NCBI GenBank assembly: GCA_013696265.1
Contig: JACCYX010000521.1
Location: 1-5,397 of the forward strand
DNA from: Chloroflexia bacterium
Lineage (GTDB): Bacteria; Chloroflexota; Chloroflexia; Thermomicrobiales; UBA6265
DNA length: 5,397 nt
Direction of reading: 5' to 3'
The notes under the pieces are model-generated. The model searched no databases. It had not been told where the DNA came from and worked only from the letters and a program-made list of their open reading frames with translations. A program made the translations under genes and the position numbers. Positions 1 through 5,397 of the stretch are shown one piece after another (position 1 is the first letter of the stretch; each line of letters begins with the position of its first letter).

Positions 1-7
1 AGGCGTT

Positions 8-886
8 TTAGTATTGCTCCCGGAAGAGTTCGGGGGAACTGTAGGGCGCCGGGCGATCGTCCGCAAACTGGCGGCCATACTGGTCGAGGATGAGTTGCCG
101 CGTCCATTCGTCGCTCGCCGTTGGATATGTCCGTGTTCGGGGTAGCTGGAGCGGCGATTTGGCCGGGATGATGCTGATCGTGCCGGTGTAGCCCTGGTCG
201 GCGAGAATGGATACCACCCGCCGTGAGATCGGATCGCCGGTGTTGAGTTCGCCAGCGGCGGAAACCCAGGAAGGGATGCGAACCAGAGTGAGTCGGGGAA
301 GCAAGCGCAGGATGGCCGCTTCGGCTTCGAGGTAGTGCGGGACATTGCCCGCGAGATCGAGCGCGATGTCGAGGTCCCATTCCTCGGCGGTGTGACGCAA
401 TGTCTGGAGCTGGGCGAGCTGGTCGTGGCCCCGGTACACCACCGAACCCCGGACACCAATCGCCAGGCGCACGCCGCCGTGTGCCGCGGCGTTCATGTGG
501 CGGCGCAATTCGGCGCCGAGGAACTCTCCCCGCGACACCTCGGAACTCCGTGGCATGACCACCGTGCGCAGGCCCATGTGCCGGGCTGCGTATTCCAGGA
601 AGCGCCACAAGCCTGCCGTGCGTTGGGCCGCCAACGGCCCGGTGATCGAGCCGGGCACCCAGGTGGATCGCAACCGCACCACGCCGGTTTGGGCCTGGGC
701 CGCGATCGACGTGACCGGCGGCGCGAACAACGACCGGCGCTGGTCCAGGTCGATCGCGAAGAACTGGTGCGTTTCGGCATGCTGCAGTGCCCTACCGAGG
801 GAGCCCGACCAGGACGCGCCAACCCCGGCGACGATCGTCGGGCGACGGGCTGGAATCTGGGGTGTGTCGGACGATACAAATGCCAT
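8..886 (-). CDS. Uncharacterised protein, predicted (beta/alpha)8-barrel fold
   Basis: I do not recognise this 292-residue protein as a named family. Its sequence alternates hydrophobic strands and amphipathic helices. Eight candidate strands lie near residues 17-23, 41-47, 67-73, 107-112, 139-146, 172-178, 199-204 and 235-240, which suggests a TIM barrel. The layout, especially ALDLAG at 175-180 and GTISII at 235-240, loosely resembles sugar-phosphate isomerase/AP-endonuclease-2 barrels. The acidic and His metal ligands expected at those strand ends are not evident (IGVRGS, VRIPSW, SIIPAK), so catalysis of that type is doubtful. There is no signal peptide or membrane segment. The ATG at 886 is preferred because it lies 10 bases after the preceding peptidase stop, with AGGTAGG (902-896) 9 bases upstream. 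The frame stays open upstream to 1042, but that part is an Arg-rich shadow of the peptidase gene. It is the last visible gene of a four-gene operon; TAA at 10-8 ends it. Confidence 0.8.
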   Translation of the reverse strand: MAFVSSDTPQIPARRPTIVAGVGASWSGSLGRALQHAETHQFFAIDLDQRRSLFAPPVTSIAAQAQTGVVRLRSTWVPGSITGPLAAQRTAGLWRFLEYAARHMGLRTVVMPRSSEVSRGEFLGAELRRHMNAAAHGGVRLAIGVRGSVVYRGHDQLAQLQTLRHTAEEWDLDIALDLAGNVPHYLEAEAAILRLLPRLTLVRIPSWVSAAGELNTGDPISRRVVSILADQGYTGTISIIPAKSPLQLPRTRTYPTASDEWTRQLILDQYGRQFADDRPAPYSSPELFREQY

Positions 887-896
887 TGCGGGCTGC

Positions 897-1844
897 CTAC
901 CTGCTTGCGCTCGATCCGGTCGAGCGGTGACGAGGCGAGATTTGTAGTGTAGCACCGGTGTGGACCTCCGGCTGCGCCGCGCGCATGATCGCCGCCTCCA
1001 CCGCGAGTTCGGTCGCGAGCGTGACGCGGAGGATGTTCTCAACGGTCACGCTTCCTACGGCCAGGGTCGAGGCGAACGCGACATCGCCGTCGTAGACGGT
1101 GTGGGCTGGGATGACCACCCGGGCCAGGGCATCGTGCGCGGCGATGCACATGCGCGTCAGCGCGGAGTGCGTGCAGGGGATCGAGGTGATGACGGAGATC
1201 AGCGTGGTGGCTTCGCCCTGGCGTCCAGCGGATGCGGCGGGCGCCAGCACCGCGGGCCGGGGGTCGGATCCTTCGCCACGGACGACGCCCATCGCGTTGA
1301 GCACGACCAGCGCCGTCACCAGGTAGTCATCCAGGTCGATTTGGGCGATGCCCAGACCGCCCCGCCGTGATGTGCCCGCGAACTTGTTCCAGGAGGCGCC
1401 GGTTCCCGCCCCGATAGCGCCCTGGCTGACCTCACTGATCGGCTTCGCGGCGCCGAGAGCGTCGCGGCCATTGTCCGGTGCCGGCGCCACCGGGTTGCCG
1501 ACCGCCAGGTCGTAGATCACCGCCGCTGGGACGATCGGCACGGGTCCGGCCGACGTTGGATACCCCCGGCCGCGACCAGCCAGTTCCTGGACCACGCCGT
1601 CAGCCGCGCGCAGCCCGAACGCGCTGCCTCCCGTCAGGACGATGGCGTCGGCATGCTGTTCCAGACGGCCGGGCGCCAGGGCGTCGAGTTCCCTGGTGCC
1701 TGGTGCCGCGCCACGGACTTCGGCGGCGGTCAACGCGCCCGGCTCGAAGCCGATGACGGTGCATCCCGTTCGCGCCTCGGTGTCGGTCCAGTGCCCGATC
1801 AGGACCCCGGCCATGTCCTGGAGCGGACCTTCGGCTACGGCCAT
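897..1844 (-). CDS. P1 family peptidase (DmpA/L-aminopeptidase D-esterase-like)
   Basis: This 315-residue protein belongs to the DmpA/P1 family of N-terminal-nucleophile hydrolases. Members self-cleave into two chains and hydrolyse N-terminal residues, D-amino-acid esters or beta-peptides. The family landmarks appear in order: GVLIGH...ARTGCTV (13-30), LTGGSAFGL.AADGV (70-84), VPIVPAAVIYDL (102-113), GAIGAGTGAS (142-151), EATTLISVIT (211-220), ALTRMCIAAHDALAR (228-242), and DGDVAFASTLA (252-262). The nucleophile and self-cleavage site should be at Thr213 (or 214); the residue before it is Ala where many relatives have Asn. The protein is probably cytoplasmic, as no signal peptide is visible. 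The length fits the family, with a short polar tail after about residue 290. The ATG at 1844 has AGGAG (1859-1855) 10 bases upstream and overlaps the hydrolase stop by 10 bases; Met11 is a weaker alternative start. The physiological substrate cannot be told from sequence. Confidence 0.93.
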   Translation of the reverse strand: MAVAEGPLQDMAGVLIGHWTDTEARTGCTVIGFEPGALTAAEVRGAAPGTRELDALAPGRLEQHADAIVLTGGSAFGLRAADGVVQELAGRGRGYPTSAGPVPIVPAAVIYDLAVGNPVAPAPDNGRDALGAAKPISEVSQGAIGAGTGASWNKFAGTSRRGGLGIAQIDLDDYLVTALVVLNAMGVVRGEGSDPRPAVLAPAASAGRQGEATTLISVITSIPCTHSALTRMCIAAHDALARVVIPAHTVYDGDVAFASTLAVGSVTVENILRVTLATELAVEAAIMRAAQPEVHTGATLQISPRHRSTGSSASR

Positions 1845-2623
1845 GAAACACTGACTCCTGGCCGGGCGAGGACGACTTCGCCCGCAAAGATGCCGCGTGC
1901 GACGTTCACGAGTGCATGCGGATCGTGCTCCTCGAACATGTGGGTGATGATGAGGATTGCCGCTCCCGCCTCCTGGGCCAGGTTGGCGGCCTCGGCGGCG
2001 GTCAGGTGGCCGCGCGCGGAGTGGGGCATGGCGTCACGCTGGGCCGCGGGCGTCGTCGCTTCGGCGAGGACCACGCGGGCTCCGGCGGCGAACCCGGCCA
2101 GGTCGGCGGCGGGACCGGTGTCGGCGGTGTACAAGAGGTCGCCCGCGTCATCCGCGGGATGAGCCCGGATCGCCCAGCAGGGAACGAAGTGGACGGTTGG
2201 AGTGAATGACAGGGTCAGGTCGCCAACGTGGAGGAGTCCTTCCGGGGCGTATTCGCCAATCTCGAAGACACCGCGGAAGAATTCGTCTGGATCGCCGTCC
2301 GTCGAAAAGACCCGCCCGAGTCGATCGAAGAACTCGATTCCGCCCGGCGGCAACCAGAGCGGCGTCCGGCCTGTTGGTGTGACGGGGTTGTACGCGAGCG
2401 AGAACCGCAGCGCGATCAGGTCGAGCATGTGATCGACGTGGAGGTGGGAGAGGATGATCCCATCCAGCGATCGGAAATCGACGTGCTTGCGAAGTTCGAG
2501 CAGCGTTCCCGGTCCGAGATCGAGCACGACGTTCGTGTTACCGGTCGACAAGAGGTACCCGGAGCATCCCTGCCCCGTTCCGACTGAGGCCGCGCTACCG
2601 CCCAGGACCGTGAGTGCCGTCAT
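1835..2623 (-). CDS. RNase Z-like metallo-beta-lactamase-fold hydrolase
   Basis: This 262-residue MBL-fold protein has the di-metal signature HLHVDH (60-65: His60, His62, Asp64, His65). Other probable metal ligands are His145 (TVHFVPCWAIR), Asp168 (LYTADTGP) and His228 (THMFEEHDP). GHLTAAEAA (205-213) is typical of the RNase Z/YhfI-like branch of the superfamily. The N-terminal VLGGSAAS and GCSGYLL...VVLDLGPGTL are also typical of that branch. The length is short for a true tRNase Z, and the long flexible arm used to clamp tRNA is not apparent. A small-molecule or ester/phosphodiester hydrolase is therefore as likely as an RNase, and the substrate is unknown. The start at 2623 has GAGGAG (2634-2629) 5 bases upstream and forms an ATGA overlap with the phosphatase stop. 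The stop overlaps the peptidase start by 10 bases, which indicates tight co-translation. Confidence 0.92.
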   Translation of the reverse strand: MTALTVLGGSAASVGTGQGCSGYLLSTGNTNVVLDLGPGTLLELRKHVDFRSLDGIILSHLHVDHMLDLIALRFSLAYNPVTPTGRTPLWLPPGGIEFFDRLGRVFSTDGDPDEFFRGVFEIGEYAPEGLLHVGDLTLSFTPTVHFVPCWAIRAHPADDAGDLLYTADTGPAADLAGFAAGARVVLAEATTPAAQRDAMPHSARGHLTAAEAANLAQEAGAAILIITHMFEEHDPHALVNVARGIFAGEVVLARPGVSVSWP

Positions 2624-3372
2624 CGTCGCTCCTCGTCAGGTTTCGACTCTCCGTCGATCGACGCCTCACCCGGTATCGTGAAGGTCCACGGCTCGGTGCG
2701 GACCACGTCGAGGTGGGCGATATCGTTCATGAGGTGGGCCGTGGCGCCGTCCAGGTTCACCTCCAGGTGAGTGACGCTGCAATTGGCCACCGGATACCCT
2801 TCGTAATCGTTGGGCGACCCCCCATCCAATTGGGCGATCAGGGAGCCGATCACGCCGCCATGGCAGACGACCGCGACGTGCCGGTGCTGGTGAGCGAGCG
2901 CGATGTCGGTGAAGGTCGCAAAGATCGCGGCGTGGAACCGGGACCGGACATCACCGCCCGGCCAGCCGAAGTGCTCGTCGAGCGGGTCCGTGTGCAAGGT
3001 CATGATCTCCGGAAAGCGGCTTACGGCTTCGGCCATGGTCAGCCCTTCCGCGTGACCGAAGTTGATTTCCTTGAGGCGAGGATCGAGCGTGGTCTCGACC
3101 TGGTGGTGCCGCGCGATCTCGTGCGCCGTGACCTGGGCGCGCTGGAGCGGGCTGGCGACGATCGCATCGAGCGGCACCGATCGCATCCGATCCCCAACCT
3201 GGCGGGCCTGGCGCGCGCCCAGGTCGTCCAGCGGCATGTCGGTGTGGCCGATGAGCTGGTGCGTCACGTTGCCCGAAGTTTGGCCGTGCCGCACAAGATA
3301 GAGGTGGGTGGAGCCGGGCGTGGCGTGCCTGAGCTTCTCGAAAATCCGGATTTGCGCGTCTGCCGAAGTCAT
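2620..3372 (-). CDS. Histidine phosphatase superfamily protein (phosphoglycerate-mutase-like)
   Basis: This 250-residue protein is of the histidine phosphatase (phosphoglycerate mutase/CobC-like) superfamily, whose members form a phosphohistidine intermediate. The catalytic motif LVRHGQT spans residues 26-32, with Arg28 and nucleophile His29. The other pocket residues are visible: Arg78 in ASPLQRAQVTA, the acid Glu102 in LKEINFGHAEG, and the second His171 in VVCHGGVI. A true glycolytic mutase is unlikely from length and motif context; a phosphatase of unknown substrate is the safer call (CobC-like, GpmB-like or other). An approximately 20-residue N-terminal extension and a charged tail of about 25 residues flank the core. 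The ATG at 3372 has GGAAAG (3384-3379) 6 bases upstream. It is the first gene of the minus-strand operon, divergent from pyrC, and its stop codon is shared in an ATGA overlap with the MBL-fold gene. Confidence 0.92.
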   Translation of the reverse strand: MTSADAQIRIFEKLRHATPGSTHLYLVRHGQTSGNVTHQLIGHTDMPLDDLGARQARQVGDRMRSVPLDAIVASPLQRAQVTAHEIARHHQVETTLDPRLKEINFGHAEGLTMAEAVSRFPEIMTLHTDPLDEHFGWPGGDVRSRFHAAIFATFTDIALAHQHRHVAVVCHGGVIGSLIAQLDGGSPNDYEGYPVANCSVTHLEVNLDGATAHLMNDIAHLDVVRTEPWTFTIPGEASIDGESKPDEERR

Positions 3373-3391
3373 CGTTGTCTTTCCAAACCGT

Positions 3392-3421
3392 TTGCTTCTG
3401 TGGTCGTAAGCCTCGTATACT
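3392..3421 (+). promoter_or_regulatory. Candidate promoter of the pyrC-carA operon
   Basis: The hexamer TATACT (3416-3421) matches the -10 consensus at five of six positions. A weak -35 candidate, TTGCTT (3392-3397), lies 18 bases upstream. Transcription would begin near 3427-3430, giving a leader of about 150 bases before pyrC. This was found by eye only; the -35 match is poor and housekeeping sigma-factor recognition is assumed. Confidence 0.4.
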
Positions 3422-3446
3422 AGGGCGATTTTGGAAGTCGCCTGAA
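3418..3446 (-). promoter_or_regulatory. Candidate promoter of the phosphatase-led minus-strand operon
   Basis: On the minus strand, TAGTAT (3423-3418) could be a -10, with TTCAGG (3446-3441) as a poor -35 after a 17-base spacer. A start near 3411 would give a leader of about 40 bases to the ATG at 3372. It shares the GTATAC core with the plus-strand -10, so the two promoters would overlap back to back. Both hexamers are weak matches; the need for some promoter in this divergent gap is the main support. Confidence 0.25.
3424..3442. repeat. Short inverted repeat GGCGA-N9-TCGCC
   Basis: Two perfect 5-base arms (3424-3428 and 3438-3442) flank a 9-base spacer immediately downstream of the plus-strand -10. 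The position would suit a repressor operator acting on both divergent promoters. The arms are short enough to occur by chance in GC-rich DNA, and I recognise no specific regulator family. Confidence 0.3.
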
Positions 3447-3503
3447 AGGTGTGTACCCCTTCGTGTTTCCTGCCAACTCGCTCCCGGCCACTGAAATAAC
3501 CCC

Positions 3504-3541
3504 GCCCTCGGGTCCGTTCCGGACTTCGGGGGTCATTTTTT
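3504..3541 (+). terminator. Intrinsic terminator, probable pyr attenuator
   Basis: The 5' arm CCCTCGGGTCCG (3505-3516) pairs with 3520-3532 across a TTC loop. The upper stem GTCCG/CGGAC is perfect; the lower stem has one bulged T (3525) and two G-T wobbles. A T6 tract (3536-3541) follows the stem by three bases. The T tract is on the plus strand; the reverse direction has only a broken run of Ts. Because genes to the left point away, no upstream plus-strand gene needs terminating. That implies an attenuator controlling the following pyrC-carA genes. Confidence 0.75.
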
Positions 3542-3565
3542 ATCGACCACGGTGGATGTCCGCGC

Positions 3566-3573
3566 GAGGGGGG
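3566..3573 (+). promoter_or_regulatory. pyrC: Ribosome-binding site that sets the pyrC start
   Basis: GAGGGGGG lies 5 bases before the GTG at 3579. The alternative in-frame GTG at 3552 has no purine-rich site upstream, only the T tract of the terminator. The later start also makes the protein begin at the usual distance from the conserved GGHVIDPANG segment. Confidence 0.6.
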
Positions 3574-3578
3574 CCCGG

Positions 3579-4910
3579 GTGATCGAGGGCACAGTGCTGG
3601 TGCGCGGCGGCCATGTGATTGATCCCGCCAATGGCGTCGATGGCCAATTCGACGTTCTCATCCGCAATGGAATCATAGACCAGGTTGGCGCCGTCGAGCC
3701 CGCGGTAGACGTGCCTGAGTTCGACGCGACCGGCTGTCTCGTGACGCCGGGCTGGATCGATGTCCACGTTCACCTCCGCGATCCAGGCTTTCCCGAAAAG
3801 GAAACGATGGAAACCGGAACGGCGGCGGCGGCGGCCGGCGGCTTCACCGCGATCGCCTGCATGCCGAACACCAGACCGGCGCTCGATTCGCCGGAGATCA
3901 TCGCCGACTTGCTCAAGCGGGCGGACGATGCCGGCCGGATCAGGGTCTTTCCGATCGCCACCATCACCCGCGGCCGGAGCGGCGACGAGCCGGTCGATTT
4001 CGACGCGGTGATCGCCGCCGGCGCAATCGGGTGGTCGGACGACGGCGACACCACCGCGAACAGCGCCATCATGCGCCAGGCGCTGGAAGCTTCGGTCCGG
4101 CTCGACCGGCCGGTGATCGTCCATTGCGAGGACAAGGCACTCGCTTCGGGCGCCATGCACGAGGGAGACGTCTCGCGGCGGCTCGGCATACCAGGAATCC
4201 CGGCCGTTGCCGAGGAGATCATCATCGGACGCGACCTGATGCTCGCTGAACTGACCGGCGGCTGGTTGCATGTCTGTCACGTCAGCACCGGGCGCGGGGC
4301 CGAACTGCTCGCCGAGGCGAAGCGTCGGGGCGTGAATGTGACGGCCGAGGTCATGCCCCACCATTTGGCGATGAGCGACGAGTGGGTTGGAGGCAGCCGG
4401 ACGCTCCACAACACGAATCGGCCTGCCGGGCAGCCGGGCGAGCCCGCTGATCCTTACACCAAGGTCAACCCCCCGTTGCGGCCGGTAGCCGACACGAGAG
4501 CACTCCTCGAACGGATTCAGGATGGCACGTTCGATTGCTTCGGCACCGATCACGCTCCGCATGCCGCGCCGGAAAAGTCCGGCTCGAAGTACGAGGCGGC
4601 GGCAATGGGCCTGAGCGGCCTCGAATTCGCCTTTCCGCTGACCCTCGCGCTGGCCGAGGCTGAACACTTCAGCGTCTATGACATGGTCAGACTCTGGACG
4701 GTCGAACCGGCGCGCATTCTGCGTGAGGAGCGCGGATCGTTGTCAATCGGTGCCCCAGCGGACATCGCGGTGTTCGATCCCGATCGCGAGTGGATGGTGA
4801 CGCCCGACGAGCTCAGCACGAAGAGCGCCAACACCCCGCTGCTCGGGATGACGATGAAGGGACGGGCGGTGTTCACCCTTGTCGATGGAAAGGAACGCCA
4901 CCGTGCCTGA
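3579..4910 (+). CDS. pyrC: Dihydroorotase, class I (pyrimidine biosynthesis)
   Basis: Dihydroorotase is the zinc amidohydrolase that cyclises N-carbamoyl-aspartate to dihydroorotate, the third step of UMP synthesis, in the cytoplasm. From the GTG at 3579 it is 443 residues, normal for the class I (Bacillus/Aquifex) type. Visible motifs are VIDPANG (13-19) and DVHVHLRDPG (61-70), with metal ligands His63 and His65 and substrate-binding Arg67. Further motifs are MPNT (95-98), WSDDG (152-156), VHCED (181-185) with His182, HVCHVSTGRG (231-240) with His234, KVNPPLR (295-301) and GTDHAPH (322-328) with catalytic Asp324. WSDDG places Asp where class II enzymes carry a carboxylated Lys. An extra Gly/Pro-rich stretch of about 20 residues (roughly 271-291) precedes KVNPPLR. 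The C-terminal region WTVEPARIL...GAPADIAVFD is typical. It is the first gene of the operon and overlaps carA by 8 bases. Many class I enzymes work in complex with aspartate transcarbamoylase, but no pyrB is visible here. Confidence 0.95.
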   Translation: MIEGTVLVRGGHVIDPANGVDGQFDVLIRNGIIDQVGAVEPAVDVPEFDATGCLVTPGWIDVHVHLRDPGFPEKETMETGTAAAAAGGFTAIACMPNTRPALDSPEIIADLLKRADDAGRIRVFPIATITRGRSGDEPVDFDAVIAAGAIGWSDDGDTTANSAIMRQALEASVRLDRPVIVHCEDKALASGAMHEGDVSRRLGIPGIPAVAEEIIIGRDLMLAELTGGWLHVCHVSTGRGAELLAEAKRRGVNVTAEVMPHHLAMSDEWVGGSRTLHNTNRPAGQPGEPADPYTKVNPPLRPVADTRALLERIQDGTFDCFGTDHAPHAAPEKSGSKYEAAAMGLSGLEFAFPLTLALAEAEHFSVYDMVRLWTVEPARILREERGSLSIGAPADIAVFDPDREWMVTPDELSTKSANTPLLGMTMKGRAVFTLVDGKERHRA

Positions 4911-5397
4911 CGCACGCAATCGGTTCAAGCCGGAAACCGACGCCGCGCTCGCTCTGGCCGATGGCCGGGTCTTCCGGGGCCGGGGCTTCGGCGCCGATGT
5001 CAACGCCAGCGGCGAAGCGGTCTTCACCACCACGATGACCGGCTACCAGGAGGTTTGTACCGATCCCTCCTTCCGGGGGCAGATCGTCTGCATGACGTAT
5101 CCGCTGATTGGGAACTATGGCGTCAACGACGATGACGACGAGTCGCGCCAACTATGGATCGCCGGGCTTGTGGTCCGGGAGTGGAGCGCGCGGCCGTCGA
5201 ACTGGCGCTCGACCGGCACGATCGAAACCTACCTGCGGAAAGCCGGGATCCCTGGAATCGCCGGGGTCGACACTCGCGCCCTGACCCGCCATATTCGCTC
5301 GGTCGGCGACACGCGGGCCGTTCTCATTCACCACGCACGGACAATGTCAGACGAAGAACTCGTGGCGCTTGCCCGCGAGGCAGCGCTGCCGGGCGAG
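4903..5397 (+). CDS. carA: Carbamoyl-phosphate synthase small subunit, 5' part (runs off window)
   Basis: CarA hydrolyses glutamine and passes ammonia to CarB, which makes carbamoyl phosphate for pyrimidines and arginine. The 165 residues present cover the N-terminal small-chain domain: ALALADGRVFRGRGFGA (15-31), MTGYQEVCTDPSFRGQIV (45-62), MTYPLIGNYGVN (64-75), RPSNWR (97-102), GIPGIAGVDTRALTRHIR (115-132). The family is usually about 360-390 residues, so the class I glutamine amidotransferase domain with its Cys-His-Glu triad lies beyond the window edge. No stop codon is reached. The GTG at 4903 has AAAGGA (4889-4894) 8 bases upstream and overlaps the pyrC end (TGA 4908-4910) by 8 bases, so translation is probably coupled. 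carB would be expected downstream. Confidence 0.95.
   Translation, partial: MPDARNRFKPETDAALALADGRVFRGRGFGADVNASGEAVFTTTMTGYQEVCTDPSFRGQIVCMTYPLIGNYGVNDDDDESRQLWIAGLVVREWSARPSNWRSTGTIETYLRKAGIPGIAGVDTRALTRHIRSVGDTRAVLIHHARTMSDEELVALAREAALPGE

Larger units (their letters stand above)
3428..3578 (+). promoter_or_regulatory. Predicted 5' leader of the pyrimidine operon
   Basis: This is the stretch between the predicted transcription start and the pyrC start; it holds a terminator hairpin and no conserved gene. Upstream of the hairpin, CCTGAAAGGT (3441-3450) partly resembles the core of the PyrR RNA-binding loop (CCNGNGAGGY), with one core mismatch. Two short GTG-initiated frames exist. One of 16 codons (3449-3499) stops at the hairpin foot; one of 43 codons (3451-3582) runs through the hairpin and overlaps the pyrC start. 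I cannot see a convincing long antiterminator; CCCG (3483-3486) pairing with CGGG (3509-3512) is the only candidate. The 5' boundary depends on the tentative promoter. Confidence 0.45.

Noticed and set aside
335..952. Plus-strand open frame (205 codons) opposite the barrel protein
   Set aside because: The composition is rich in Arg, His and Gly without strand/helix periodicity, while the minus frame is well placed in an operon with a good start.
887..1042. N-terminal extension of the barrel protein up to 1042
   Set aside because: The added 52 residues are Arg/Ser-rich and lie over the conserved 3' part of the peptidase gene; the ATG at 886 has a ribosome-binding site and normal operon spacing.
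1600..1887. Minus-strand open frame (95 codons) across the MBL/peptidase junction
   Set aside because: It lies in a third frame overlapping two confident genes, is Arg-rich and shows no motif.
2614..3423. Plus-strand open frame (269 codons) opposite the histidine phosphatase gene
   Set aside because: The minus-strand reading carries the complete catalytic motifs; the plus-strand product has no family features and would start inside the MBL gene start.
3552..3578. Earlier GTG start for pyrC at 3552
   Set aside because: There is no ribosome-binding site before it, it lies 10 bases after the terminator T tract, and the extra nine residues (Arg-rich) are not typical of dihydroorotases.
3540..4667. 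Long minus-strand open frame (375 codons) opposite pyrC
   Set aside because: It is antisense to an unmistakable pyrC, has an Arg/Gly/Asp-rich composition with no recognisable motif, and is a usual by-product of GC-rich codon positions.

Overview
This is a GC-rich bacterial window, densely packed with six protein-coding genes in two divergent groups around one intergenic region (about 3373-3578). Codon use, GTG starts and the gene families would fit a high-GC lineage such as Thermomicrobia/Chloroflexota or Actinobacteria. That placement is inference; nothing in the window fixes the taxon. I see no mobile elements, tRNA, rRNA, CRISPR arrays or long repeats.

Left-hand group, minus strand, read from right to left: a histidine-phosphatase-superfamily enzyme (3372-2620), an RNase Z-like metallo-beta-lactamase-fold hydrolase (2623-1835), a P1/DmpA-family peptidase (1844-897) and an unrecognised protein with a predicted eight-stranded beta/alpha barrel (886-8). 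The junctions are a 4-base ATGA overlap, a 10-base overlap and a 10-base gap. The four genes are therefore almost certainly one operon with translational coupling. Three families are recognisable, but I know of no pathway that uses this combination.

Right-hand group, plus strand: class I dihydroorotase pyrC (3579-4910), then the start of carA, the glutaminase-subunit gene of carbamoyl-phosphate synthase (4903 to the window edge), overlapping by 8 bases. These encode steps 3 and 1 of de novo UMP synthesis, so this is the start of a pyrimidine operon. No pyrR or pyrB lies immediately upstream.

The intergenic region holds the most interesting regulatory signal. A plausible plus-strand promoter (TATACT -10 at 3416-3421) is followed by a strong plus-oriented intrinsic terminator (hairpin about 3504-3533, T6 at 3536-3541) just 37 bases before the chosen pyrC start. 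No plus-strand gene precedes it, so it is best explained as a transcription attenuator in the pyr leader. A 43-codon frame runs through the terminator and ends in a GTGA overlap with pyrC. That layout recalls the E. coli pyrBI leader peptide but is unproven.
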